From contig NW_020312003.1 in assembly GCF_003144115.1 (NCBI RefSeq), positions 840,610 through 904,609 on the forward strand: a DNA stretch of 64,000 bases. The letters are read 5' to 3'. This DNA comes from Tilletiopsis washingtonensis. Lineage: Eukaryota > Basidiomycota > Exobasidiomycetes > Entylomatales. Positions within the stretch are counted from its first letter, which is position 1. Every line of letters starts with the position of its first letter. Position numbers and translations under genes: made by a program. The notes under the pieces are model-generated. The model saw nothing but the letters and a program-made list of their open reading frames with translations. It did no database searches and was not told the DNA's origin. Positions 21,694-32,694 of the stretch are shown piece by piece.

Positions 21694-22817
21694 TCAGATC
21701 GGCTTGATCTTGAAGTGCAGGCTGATGAGGCTGAAGATGAGGCACTGCAAGTCGCGCGTCAGCCGGCGCACAGGTGAGCCATATCCGCAGCCCACGCACC
21801 TTGAGGTCCTGCACGAGGTAGTAGAACACCCGCAGCCCCTCTGGGTCCTCCGAGTCCTGCACCTCGACCAGCGAGCCCAGCTTGGCCGTCTGCGCAGCGC
21901 ACCTGTCAGCCACCGCACTTGACGCATGCACGCGATGCACGCACCTCAAAGCTGATGTGCTCGTTGCCCAGGCGCACCTCGAGCTCCTGGCGCCCGACGA
22001 TGTTCTTCTTCGGCCACTTGCCGTCGTCCTCCTTCATGATCTCCGACTCCTGCACGAGCCGCCGCAGCTCCTCGACGAGCAGCGGCGAGACCCACACTGC
22101 GAAGGAGAGGTTGAGCGTGTGCCCGGCGATGGCGATGGGAAGGTTCTTGACCGGCAAGAGCAGAGCTGCCCAGACTCGCAGCATGGCCAGCATCTCCGGA
22201 TCCCGATGCATACACGCAAGGCAGCAAAGTGCCTCGGCGATCGACGATCAAAGCATGCACCTCGCTCGTGATGCGGCGCGGCAGCAGTGATGTTGCAGAG
22301 CGGCGATCAGCCCAAGCCGTGAAGCCTGATCGCTCTCTGGGCTCGCCCCGGACCAGTGGCTGCGATGCTTCCGCGTCTCTGCCCGAGCCGCCATGAGGTC
22401 TTCCTACTCAGCTGTGCATCGCATCATCTGCCTTGGCTGTCACCGCCACTGCTTTGGTGATGCGCCGACGAAGCTGCTCTCAGTGCCGCTCCGCAGCTAC
22501 CCTTCCCGTGTGCCATCGTTGCCGCGCCTCTGCGCTGTCCTCTGACCCGGCTCTCGTCCTGCTTGCGCCTCCATGCGCTCGCTGCAGCTAGGCACCATCT
22601 GTCCGCGCCGACTCACTCTCCTTGCGCAGCAGGCTCTCGTTGCGGTAGTTGCTGTTGTTGGCATAGCGCAGGCGGCCGCGGTTGTACTCGAACTCGAGCC
22701 ACTCGTGCCCGTGCCGGCCCTCGTGCCCGATGCTGCGGCGCGGTGAGTGAGTGTGCAGCGCGAAGTGATGCAGCGGTGCACGCACTAGTAGCGCAGGTAG
22801 AAGTCGCTGCTGGCCAT
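21694..22817 (-). CDS. mago: Mago nashi, exon junction complex core
   Basis: Five minus-strand exons, 22817-22786, 22732-22617, 22096-21945, 21889-21800 and 21744-21694, encode 146 aa, the normal length of the family. Conserved stretches include [58 protein letters not shown] and the terminal [12 protein letters not shown]. Mago pairs with Y14 to lock eIF4A3 onto spliced mRNA in the exon junction complex, used in mRNA localisation, translation and decay. Its presence fits an intron-rich genome. The second intron is 520 nt, ten times the local norm, and carries nothing I recognise; the other introns are 53-55 nt. It starts 255 bp from the divergent CFIm25 gene. Confidence 0.96.
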
Positions 22818-23072
22818 GGCGGAGGAGGTGGTCGGGACGGCAGAGTGGAGTGGCTGGCGCCGCTCGAGGATGGCCGAGGCGCGTCCACGCGACGGCGCGC
22901 CTTACGTAAGCCGCCGCACGGCCTCCACGCCAAGCCGGCCGTGCTTCTTCTCGCCGGGCCGGCCGCTCGCAGTGCCTTCCCACCACCACAGCAGCTGCCT
23001 GCGTCTCACTCACCACCTCGCTGCCGCTGCTGCACACTCCCGCTGCTGCTGCCGCGCCGCGCCCTGCCCGGC

Positions 23073-24467
23073 ATGTCGCAGAGCATCATCTCGCTGCACC
23101 CGCTCAGCGCCTACACGTTCACCGTCAAGGAGCAGCAGCCCGAGGAGGATGCCAGCGTCGCCGCGCGCCTGCAGCGCCTGCAGAACAACTACGAGGACTT
23201 CGGCATGCGCCGCACCACCGAGGCCGTGCTCGTCGTGCACGAGCACGGCCACCCGCACGTGCTCATGATCCAGATTGCCAATGCCTTCTTCAAGCTGTGA
23301 GTGCGGGCGTGGGGCGGAGCAGTGCGGCAGGCTGTGATAGAGGGCAGCCGCGTGAGGCGCGCTGAGCCTTCGTGAGAGCTTGGAGTGACGTGGAGCCTGG
23401 GACAAGATGGATGCGGCAGTGCAGAGCGGTGATGAGAGGCGGCAGACGCGGCACGCGGCGGCGAGTACCTCGCCAAGCAGGCAGCGGGATGCGTCTGCAG
23501 CTGTCGAACACAGACCCTGCAGCTGTGTCTGTGTGTTGTCGCAGCAGTCGCTCTGTAAGCAAACGCTCGTTGCCTCGGTCAAGGAGCGAGCGGTGCAGAG
23601 CGTGGTCGTTAGGCAGCTCAGAGCGCAGAACGGCCGCATGCTCGCGGCGCCAGGAGGCGTCTGTCGACTGTGCTGGTAGCCAAGCTCTCACAGCAGCAGC
23701 GCCTTGCCACCGCGATCTCAGCTCCGCAGCACTGCGCCGCGTCTCGCACCCCTGCTGATGCCCTCGCAGGCCCGGCGACTACCTGCGGCCCGGCGAGGCA
23801 GAGACATCCGGCTTGGCTGCACGCCTCGAGACGATCCTCGCGCCGAGCCCCGCAGAGCCCAACTCATACGGGCCACGCGGGCCAGCCGGCGAGGCAGGCG
23901 ACTGGGAGATCGGAGACTGTCTGGCAGAATGGTGGCGCCCGAGCTTCGAGACGTTCATGGTGAGTCAGGTGCGCAGGACAAGTCAGAGGGCGGGCCCAGA
24001 CGTAGCTGCCGGGAGCGAGAAGAAGGAGCAGTCCGCGCGTGGCCGCCATTGCTTCCTCAGGCGGCAGTGACCTCCGCACGGAGATCATTGTCTCGTCTCT
24101 GGCTCTCTGCAGCTGTGGCTGACGTTCGCCGCGCTCGCCAGTACCCGTACGTGCCGCCACACATCACCAAGCCCAAGGAGTGCAAGAAGCTCTTCCTCGT
24201 GCAGGTGCCGCCAACAAGTGAGCGCCCCTGCCACTGTACCCTCGCTGCTGCTTGGAGCTGACGCTCTCGCTACCAGAAACGCTCGCCGTGCCCAAGAACA
24301 TGAAGCTCCTCGCCGTGCCGCTGTTTGAGCTGTACGACAACTCACAGCGGTGCGTGCTCTTCACGCTTCGCACGCCCTCCTGCTGACGCCCGCGCTCTCG
24401 CAGCTACGGGCCGCAGCTCGCCGCCATTCCGCATCTCCTCAGCCGCTACAACTTCGTCTATCTCTAG
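23073..24467 (+). CDS. NUDT21: Cleavage factor Im 25 kDa subunit (CFIm25)
   Basis: Five exons, 23073-23296, 23770-23959, 24142-24217, 24277-24349 and 24404-24467, encode 208 aa. It matches the CPSF5/NUDT21 family closely: [81 protein letters not shown] and [10 protein letters not shown]. The protein has a Nudix fold without catalytic residues. In the pre-mRNA 3'-processing machinery it binds UGUA upstream of poly(A) sites and steers site choice. Introns 1 (473 nt) and 2 (182 nt) are long for this locus; introns 3 and 4 are 59 and 54 nt. It is divergently paired with mago. Confidence 0.95.
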
Positions 24468-24682
24468 AGTCACGCACGCACCGCAAACACAAATGTATCA
24501 GTATGCTTTCGACGGACGAGGCGCGGACGCTGCAGGACGGTGACGGGTGGGTGATGATGATGAAAGGTGACGGGACTCGATGGACAGGTGAGAGATGATG
24601 GACGGGTGACGAGGGTGACTTGACTGCAGACGTGCAGAGACTCGAGGAGCGATGACGCAAACGAGGCCTAGGCCGGAGCAGC

Positions 24683-25845
24683 TCAGCGCTCGTCCAGCCG
24701 CGGAGCGAAGCGCCACACGCCGCGGTGCCACGTCGACCACGCCGCGGCCAGCAGCGACTGGCTGAAGTGCACCTCGTTGCGCTCTCGCGCCGAGAGATGC
24801 GTTGACTGCGCTGCGGCGTCAGCGCTGTCCGGCCAGACAGCCGCGTGCGACGTGCATAGTAGGCCGCGCCGGCACACGAGATGTGCGCAGCCTCGCGCGT
24901 CTGAAGGCGGCGCAGCAGCACACGCAGCTCGGCCTCGGAGAGGTGGGCAAGGTTCGCCTGCGTCACGAACGCAGTCTCTGCCGCGGCGACGTCGTGCAGC
25001 TCCCTGGGTAGCGAGAGGAGGTCAGCTGCGGTGCTCCGAACGCGGGGCCAAGCAACGGACGCAGCGAGACGCGAGACGAGGAGATGCAGCTCGTGAGCAT
25101 CGTACGTCGCCGGCGACGTCTGCCACGCCAGTACAGGTGCGCCGAGCGCGTTGATGGCACCGCGCAGCATGGCGTACGAAGGCAGCTTGAGCTGACACGA
25201 GGGTCAGCGCATCGCTAAGGACTGCCGCAGCGAGCACGTACACGGAGTGCGGTCGACAGGTGCGCCTCAAGCGCCGGCAGCAGCAGCTGCTCGAGGGCGA
25301 CGTGGTGCGCCATCGTGGCAGCGGTCCAGGCGGCAATGTATGCCAGCCAGGCACGCATGTTGGCGCTGTGCTGCGGTCTTGCTGTCAGCGCGGCTGCCGG
25401 CTGTTGCAGCGGCCATGGCTCACGTCCTTGGCCATCTGCAACTCTGCGCAGGGCAGTGTCAGCAGCGCGCTGCAGGCAAGGAGCGCTTGGACGCACGGAT
25501 GGAGGCGAAACCACGCATGAGGCCGCGCTTCAGCGTATCAAGCGTGCGGTGCAGCGCAGCAAAGGCGGCGCTCTCCAGCGACGGCGACAGGCCTGCCGGG
25601 CTGTCCGCAGCGCCGTTGCTGTGAAGCAGCGCGGACGACGGCGCAGGCCGGCGCAGACGGTGCAGGCGCATGGCACGCCCCAGCGGCGCTGGATGTGGGG
25701 CGCCGAGAGAGTCTGGCATTGGTGAGCGGTGAACGATGGTGGAGGAGAAGCAGGCGCAGGCAGCTGCGTGCCTGGCCAGCTGCCGGCGCAGGCACGGCAA
25801 AGGAGGCACTCTTGCGGGCCGGAGACGGCATTGCAATTGTTCCAT
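24683..25845 (-). CDS. Mitochondrial protein with LETM1-like features
   Basis: Five minus-strand exons, 25845-25497, 25443-25424, 25370-25242, 25191-24852 and 24810-24683, encode 321 aa. Exon 2 is only 20 nt and the last intron 41 nt, with a weak donor (GTCGCA). The first 40 residues are Arg/Cys/Leu-rich with no acidic residue beyond position 2 and end in Phe-Ser-Ser-Thr, a convincing mitochondrial presequence that supports this ATG. The middle has a hydrophobic helix (Trp-Leu-Ala-Tyr-Ile-Ala-Ala-Trp) followed by a helical region. That region carries Leu-Pro-Ser-Tyr-Ala-Met-Leu, Ala-Leu-Gly-Ala-Pro-Val and Leu-Ser-Glu-Ala-Glu-Leu-Arg, which resemble the LETM1 ribosome-binding-like domain. That suggests an inner-membrane protein in ion exchange or ribosome tethering, but the match is partial. 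The gene abuts island 2. Confidence 0.6.
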
Positions 25846-25941
25846 GCTTGCAAGGCAGCTGCACAGCCTCGCTTTTCAGCGTGACCTGGACGAGGCTGTG
25901 TTGCTCTCAAGAGCCGGCAACTTCAAGCAGCGTGCTGTTGA

Positions 25942-26304
25942 GCCCGCGGCCCGAAAGATGATGCCTCGGGCCATCCTCACGCGCGCGCTGAGAAGGCGCT
26001 GCGCCTGCTTGCTCTGCTCCCACGCCTACAGAGCAGTGGACAGACTGCAGACAGCTTTGTTGAAAATGCCTTGGGCGCAGCCTCTGGCCATGACGTGTAT
26101 GGTGGCAAGGCTACCAGGCCGTTGGTGGCAACCAGCAAAAGCGCAACAAAGAAGCAGAAGATGCAGCACAGTACAGAGTTTGACAACCTGTGCATAAGCC
26201 TCCTGGACAACTGCATTGTCAGCAAGCACAGAGAGAATGCCATAGAGGTCAACAAATACATGAAATTGTACAACACCAACACTATATATGCAGCAAAGAA
26301 GTAA
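25942..26304 (+). pseudogene. C-terminal coding relic, Lys/Gln-rich tail
   Basis: A frame open for about 120 codons ends at TAA 26302-26304. It begins with Leu/Ala-rich helices, passes through Ser-Ala-Thr-Lys-Lys-Gln-Lys-Met-Gln, and ends in a helical stretch with Leu-Cys-Ile-Ser-Leu-Leu-Asp-Asn-Cys and Tyr-Met-Lys-Leu-Tyr. No ATG starts it, so it would be a last exon or a decayed fragment. The tail resembles the basic linker plus helix found at the C-terminus of Myb/trihelix-like proteins associated with transposons, but that comparison is by feel only. Confidence 0.3.
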
Positions 26305-26508
26305 CCCAAGAGCATGAGCAAGTTGTGGTACAAAGCAATGCTCAATCATGGTGAGGGACTGCCAACGGCGCAACAATGACTGGGACTCACATGTCTCTCC
26401 TCACAGATCTGCAGCTGGGGCAGATTCTTGTAGGGGACTGCCCCAGCCAATGCCATGCATGGATGAAGAGCTTCTTTGTGCATGCACAGTGGCAGAGCAG
26501 GCCATTGA

Positions 26509-27702
26509 GCTTACCTCACAAGCTGTCAATTCTGCCAGCACCTGCCTGTTGCGCACGCCGTGCACACTGCGCACGCTGCGCACGCAGCCAATACAGGGCC
26601 AGTGCCACCGCCCAACCTTGGCGCTGCTGCTGGCAAGCGCAAGGCGCTGCAGCGTCAGCTGTTGCCTGTTGCCAGACTCAACATTGCGCACGCCATGCAC
26701 ACCGCACACGCTGCGCATGCCGCTGCCGCAGGGTCAGCGCCGCTGCCCAGACTCAATGTTTGGCACACCCTGGACGCTGCGCACGCTGCGCATGTTGCTG
26801 CTGCAGGGCCAGCACCGCCGCCCAACCTTGGCGCTGCGCACGCTGTGCACGCTGCGCATGCCGCGCACGCCAACACAGCGCCGCCGCCCAACTTCAACGC
26901 TGGCAAGCTGCAGACGCTGCGCCTGCCGCCTGGTGCTGCAGCTGCGGGCGCGCTTGTTGACAACCGCCACCACCGCGCTGCTGCTGAATTTGCCAAGCGT
27001 TGTTGCCATGTTGACAGAGCACTCCTCCAGCGTTGCCTTGCCAACGCTGCCGCAGCACGCTCCGCTGCCCTCATTGCTGCGCAGCAAAGCCATCTTGTTG
27101 CTGCTGCTGAGCTCAATGAGCAAGCATGGGAGCAAGATGCAGCGCGGTGCCATTGTCAGCTGGCAGACAAGGTGGGGAAGCAGGGTGTGCTGGCCAAGGC
27201 GGAGCAACACACTGCAGCAGAGCAGGCTACCAGGCACAACAAGGCAGCACAGAGAGCGTTGCAGCGCGCCATCAAGCTGCAGCCCCTGCAGCAGCTGCCA
27301 CAGCTGGATGTCTGCGCACGCAAGCTTGCGCTGCAGCAGCTTGGTCAACGCTGCAGCCATCACCAGCGCCTGCTCCAAATGCTAGAATCCCCTTTGGACA
27401 GCTTGCAGGCCTTGGGCTTGGGCTTGCGGGCTTTGGCAGGCTTGCGCTTGCAGGCCTTGGTGGGTTTGCACTCTCAACCATGCGCTTGCAGGAGAGCGCG
27501 CCAGCAGCAGCTGCAGCTAATGCCCTTGCTGCCTGGCCTGAACAGGCTCAGCAACTCCACCAGGAGGCCAGACGCAATGACATTGCTTTCTTGCACTTGC
27601 CCTCCTCAGTGGGCTGCGCATAGTCAATCATGCAACATCTGGCAATTCCCCTGCACCTCCTCTTGCCAGAGCTCACCAGGGACAAGCACATGTGGCTGCT
27701 GA
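26509..27702 (+). CDS. Ala/His-repeat and Gln-rich coding region
   Basis: The frame is open from 26509 to a stop at 27700-27702, nearly 400 codons, the longest coherent frame in the islands. Around 26545-26900 it encodes four degenerate repeats of an Ala-His run (Ala-His-Ala-Ala-His) followed by a Pro-rich phrase (Gly-Pro-Ala-Pro-Pro-Pro-Asn). After that comes an Ala/Gln/Leu-rich helical region to about 27400. The repeats differ at the DNA level while keeping their amino-acid pattern, which argues for past selection on protein. There is no ATG at the start, so the 5' end is probably a splice acceptor or lost. No family is known to me. Confidence 0.35.
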   Translation, partial: AYLTSCQFCQHLPVAHAVHTAHAAHAANTGPVPPPNLGAAAGKRKALQRQLLPVARLNIAHAMHTAHAAHAAAAGSAPLPRLNVWHTLDAAHAAHVAAAGPAPPPNLGAAHAVHAAHAAHANTAPPPNFNAGKLQTLRLPPGAAAAGALVDNRHHRAAAEFAKRCCHVDRALLQRCLANAAAARSAALIAAQQSHLVAAAELNEQAWEQDAARCHCQLADKVGKQGVLAKAEQHTAAEQATRHNKAAQRALQRAIKLQPLQQLPQLDVCARKLALQQLGQRCSHHQRLLQMLESPLDSLQALGLGLRALAGLRLQALVGLHSQPCACRRARQQQLQLMPLLPGLNRLSNSTRRPDAMTLLSCTCPPQWAAHSQSCNIWQFPCTSSCQSSPGTSTCGC

Positions 27703-28893
27703 CCTGTTGCAGCAGCTTGTGAATCCAGGATAATACAAAGCAGTATCTCTTTGGGTTTCTCAAGAGCATTGCCAGCAGCAACAAACACAACAAGATTGCG
27801 CTCATGCACTCCACCAAGACAACCTTCCTCCAAGACATTGGCATGTCATTTGAGCACTACCAGCAGGAGCTGTTCTTGCTGTGTAAGGGAGACATCACTG
27901 CGCGCCAGACAGCCCTTGTCAGCTGTAAGTCAGGTTTCTTACACATCTTGACAAGGCTGTTGCCTGGAGCAGTCAGCAGCAGAGCAACATTGGTAGCAGC
28001 CAGCAGAGTAGCAGGCAGCTCCTCAAGTGACAGCGCAGAATTGAAAACGGTGTCTACTGAGGCGGCAAAGTTGGAAAGGAAGGACTGCACAGAATGAGAA
28101 AGAGACCTCTGGCGGCAGGATTAGACTCACCAATCCTGCGTTTGGGTCCTTGCCATGCTGCACAGACCAGAACTTTGTCTTGCAGGCATAGGACAAGTCA
28201 ACCTGCTTGGTGACAACAATTGGGTAGCCTCTGCCAGCAGCTGCAGCATGTGCCTACCAGGGTGCACATTGCATGGTGCCTGAATGAACAGCTCAGCAAA
28301 CCCAAGCAGTAAATCACAGAGGGCTTTGGCACTGCAGAAGTTCTTTCGGACACATCTGTGAGTGAGTCAAAGGAGCATGCACCTTGGGATTGGTGCCTTG
28401 TCTGCAAGCTCTCTGCTGCAGAAGCAAACAGAGAGACGGTTTGAGCATCTTGCTGTACGCAAGAAAGCAGCGTCCGCACTGATTAGCGGGCAGGGTCTTG
28501 GCGCCAAAGATTGGATGAGGCTTGAGAGTGAAGTGACAGTTGGGGTTATTGATGTTCTGGGCGTGATACCCGCAGAGCCATCTGTTGATCCCACCACAGT
28601 GCAACAAGTTCCTGGAAGCAACAAAGCATGTTAGTGTGCAGAACACTGCAGAACTTGTTGCAGGCCAGGAGAACGCACAGAACATAGACCAGCTGTTTGT
28701 TGCCAGAATGGCCATAAGCATCTTTCTTGCCGCCGCCCGTCTTGCTCTTGCCGCCATCCGTCCTGTTGCAGCCCTCCACCTGACAGGAGCATAGAAGGTG
28801 GGCAGAGAAGGTAGCTGGGTGGGAGTGCATCAGTAGCTGCAGCAATGTGAGCTGGCGCGCTCATGCAACAGACAGAGATAGCTCTTACTCTAC

Positions 28894-29230
28894 ATGGAGC
28901 ACTCACACATCAAGTGCAGCATCTGCAACCTCAAATGGTGTCCAGGCTACTGTCAGGTGTTTGCGCGCAATGTGCTAGGTGCCATCAACATTGAGGCAAG
29001 CAGCATACACAAGCTGAGGTATGACACCAAGGTGTGGAGCACCAGCAACTCTGGCACAGCGCACAAGCTGACACAAGTCAATGCGAGCACAATTGTACCA
29101 TTGCGCCTCTCTGTGGCATCTTGAGCCAGTGTACAGCCCAGAGATCTGCATTGTGGCAGACCTGTCTGGTCTGACAGAGGTGCAGGCGCACACCTGCAAG
29201 ATGTGTGCTAAGGCATTGGCACCGGTGAGC
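28894..29230 (+). pseudogene. Cys-rich coding-like segment
   Basis: An open segment from 28894 carries Lys-Cys-Ser-Ile-Cys-Asn-Leu-Lys-Trp-Cys and continues for about 75 codons to TGA at 29122-29124. A second phrase in another frame (about 29105-29223) contains Cys-Lys-Met-Cys and ends at a GTGAGC donor-like site. The paired Cys-x2-Cys motifs suggest a zinc-binding protein, but the frame change makes an intact gene unlikely. Confidence 0.2.
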
Positions 29231-30087
29231 TAGCCATAGCACTTTACCTTCCACAAGTCTGCACTCCTTCTCTTCATTGCGCGCAATGTGCCACAGAACA
29301 GAAAGATGCAGGGCCAATCCCCTACTTTGGCCCAGAGTTGCTACACAAACCCACAGTCTGGGCATCTCTGTATTGGATCCAGCCCAGCGGCAAGGGTGCG
29401 CACGCTGAGGGTGTGGAGAGCAGCGGCAGCAAGGGCACACATACCAGGTGGGGAGCAGCAGCAGCGGCAAGGGCATACATGCCAAGTGGAGAGCAGCAGC
29501 GCTGCTCAGGTGCTGCTCCACTCAGCATGCGTGACCTTGGCGGCTTGCAGCTGCGTGGCGCTGACATGCTATAGTCTGGGACCCCCTGCGCACAGTGTGC
29601 GCGCCTCTGTTCAGGTTGCTGCCGCCTGCAAGGGCACGCACACTGAGTGGAGCTGTGAGCCGCTGGTGCGCCTGCCCCAACTCTTACTCTCTGTATCAAC
29701 AGCCATCTCTGCACCACCTCTGGCTGTGCAGATTGTCTCTCTGCACCGCTGTCCATTGGTGCAGAGCCTAGCCAGCAGTGCAGAGGGTAGCGTTGCTGCT
29801 GCAGACATGAACAGCAGCGGTTCTGCGCTCCTTTCCCCCAGTTCTTGTAAGCTCCTCTTCCCCCCTTGCCCAAGTTGACAGGACATATAGGCGGCGCAAT
29901 TGTTGGATCCTGCTGCTATAGGCTGGAGGAGTACATCAAGATGCTGTCAGCAGAGTTCATTGGCAGCTTTGAGAACTGCACGCGCAAGCTTCTTGACATC
30001 TGCCGCAGCGCTTTTCTGCAGAGCAGCCAGGCAGGATAAGGGTCAGCGTCATGCCTTGTCAACAAGCAAGCGCATTGAGCAAGCACC

Positions 30088-30840
30088 TTGAGGTCTCTTC
30101 TTCTTACATATCTGACATGGCTTCTGCACAGGCTCAAGAAGCTGCTAGACAAGCTTTGCCGCATCCAGGACAAACCTAAGAAGCGGGGCAGTGTGTACGC
30201 ATTGTGCTTTGAGAACATTGGCACCTCCTTGGCAACAACAGGCACTCTCATCTACAGCAGCATGTCAATGAATACCTGGCAGCGCCGTCAGAACCATAAG
30301 GCTTCTACCAAGAAGAAGAAGCCTGGCCACCATTGCATGCTTGTCTACAAGAGGACACACAAGGATGACGCACATGGCTTGCCACGCACTGACCTGCAAC
30401 ACAACTTCTTGGTGCTTTGGGACGCAGGACCAGTGAGTGGTTGCTTGCGCAACACACAGATCTGCTGACCTGACCTGACCTGCTGCTTCACTGTTGAGGA
30501 GGCGTGGTCTGTCAGATGCCAGTGTTTTGTGCGCAAGGCATTTGCAATTCTAGTTCTTGAGGCACTTGCCACAGAGCAGCATCATGGGCTGAATGTCCTG
30601 CTGGGCCTGTTTGGCAGCAACAGCACGGGCTTGGAGCTCTGCAGCATGCGCAAGAAGATCAAGAGCAGACAACACCTCATTGCGCTGCCAGAGAGTGGTG
30701 GTGGAACTGTCCATCTGTGGGGCTGCACCACAGTTGTGCCTGCTTTCTTCTGCAGCACCAAGCTTGGTGCCGCTTCAACATTCTGGATTGAGTACCGTGA
30801 GGTGAGACCTCCTGTTGTTGAGACTCAAGGTACCTCAGCC
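30088..30840 (+). pseudogene. Two exon-like blocks of an unrecognised protein
   Basis: Block 1 (about 30088-30432) is a basic frame with Lys-Lys-Arg-Gly-Ser-Val-Tyr and a Lys-Lys-Lys-Lys stretch. It runs to a GTGAGT donor at 30433. Block 2 starts near 30494-30513, after repeated CTGACCTGACCTG branch-like sequence. It continues with balanced composition (Leu-Val-Leu-Glu-Ala-Leu, then Gly-Leu-Phe-Gly-Ser-Asn) to another GTGAG-type donor near 30800. The exon-intron look is good but no domain is recognised. It may be a live accessory gene or a relic. Confidence 0.3.
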
Positions 30841-32694
30841 AGGACTGCACTTTTCATTTTTACTGCAACCCTCTTGACAATGCAAGCAAGTAGCTGGGCA
30901 GCATTGTTGCTCTGCTGCATGTCTGCTGTGTGCAGATTGAACTCTGACTTGCCAAGCTGCATAGATATGGGGTTCATCTTCCCTCCCTCACCATGACATG
31001 CTGAGTGCAAACAAAGCAAGATAGGGAGTAGCCCTCTGAGTCAGGAATGGGCTGATAGCTTGCCCTGCAGATGAAAGTGAAGTCATTGGCAAGCATGGCC
31101 CAGCTGAAATTGCTTCTGCCTGCAGCCTGTTGCAGCAAGCAAGTAGCGGACTTTTGAGCAAGAGCACCTGCGCGCGCCATTGCCTGCTCAGGGCAGCCCT
31201 ACTGCATCCACAGGAGGCAGGCCACATGCTTGGAGACTCATGAGTCTGCGCAGAGTGTAAGTGCCAGTGAAGCAGACTCTACATTGGCAAAAGCGCTGCC
31301 CCCAGAAAGCAGTAAGATCTGCACTGTGCAACCCTAATCTCCCTTGCTGTTGCATTAAACAATCTCAGGCTGGATCTCTGTCTCCGCTGCACTGGCTCAC
31401 TTGGCAGCACTGCGCTTGATGGCACGCACCTTTGCCATAGTAGATGGGTGAGTGGTTGGTGGTGGAGGGAGACAAGGTGCAGGCACACTGCATGCATGCC
31501 CGGGCTTGATTGGCATGCACCAGGCATGCTGTGCACCAGCTGCAGAATTTGAATGATCCACCGCATCATGCGTGTGATGTAGGGGTGATCTGGCGGGGTG
31601 ATGCAGGTTCTGCCCACTTGAGGATGAATGTGCCATCACACTGCTCCATATTGATTGACCCAATTCCAGTCAAGACCAGAGCCCACCACCCACATCTTGG
31701 CTGCCAGCAGCCAGTTCCTCTGTATCTCCCAAACTCCTTCTCTTGCACACCATGTTGTCCCGCTGCAGCAACTGCAACCAGGAGGGCCACTACAGGACTA
31801 TGTGCCCGCTCAAGAGCGCTGTGCCCGCTCCTGGAGGCTTGTCAGTCCTTGAGAAGCTTGTCTGCCCAGCCAAGGCCTTGCAGTCCACCCAGAGCAGCTC
31901 AAGCAGCGCCAGTTAGACTGGCAGCGCCGCCTTGGCCTTCACGCCCCCAAGTAGCAAGGTGAAGGGATTTCTCTGCAGCTGCCTGCTTGCCTTGCTGAAC
32001 CCCTCTCCTCAGGGCGCTGCAAGCATCAGCTTCTTGGCTGGCCCCTTGGAGAGCCTGACCGCCAGGGCAAGCTCAAGCGGCATTGTGAGTTGGCCTGCTG
32101 GCCTCATTCAACACTGCGTGCTGACCTGCCTCTCCCAGGGCGCAAGCGCCAGCACAAGCGCGTGCCACTTGGCTCCTCCTTGCTTCAGCTGCTCCAGCAG
32201 CAAGCCCACAATGAGGGCGCAGCGCAGTGCTAACCCCTTCTGGCTGTCAACGCTGACGCTTGTGCAGCCTGGGCACCTTGATTTGACCATGCTGTATAAC
32301 TCCAACAGCAACAAGGATGGAGAGCCAGAGGAGGAGTTTGAGCACTCCAAGTGGCAGCTCAAGTATTGCTTCAACAGCAGCATTGTCTGCCACAAGGAGG
32401 CAAACAAGCAGGAGCGTGCTGCAGCGTGGGAGGCAGAGCTGGCTGCCATCAACGCACCGGTCAAGGCGGCCAGTGCCTTGGCGCGCAACCACAAGAAGCC
32501 AATCCATGTAACATGCCTGTCTGCTTTGGCAGCAGCAAGCAGCAGCAAGCAGCAGCAAGGCCAAGTCTGCTCTGCGCAAGCGCAAGTTGCTTGTTGTTGC
32601 TGTTGAGGAACTTGATCAGCTCTTTCTGTCCAATGAGGTTGGTGACATGCTTGGAGATGTGCTGGTTTGGAGGGCAGGTAGAGGTGGTTGAGCC

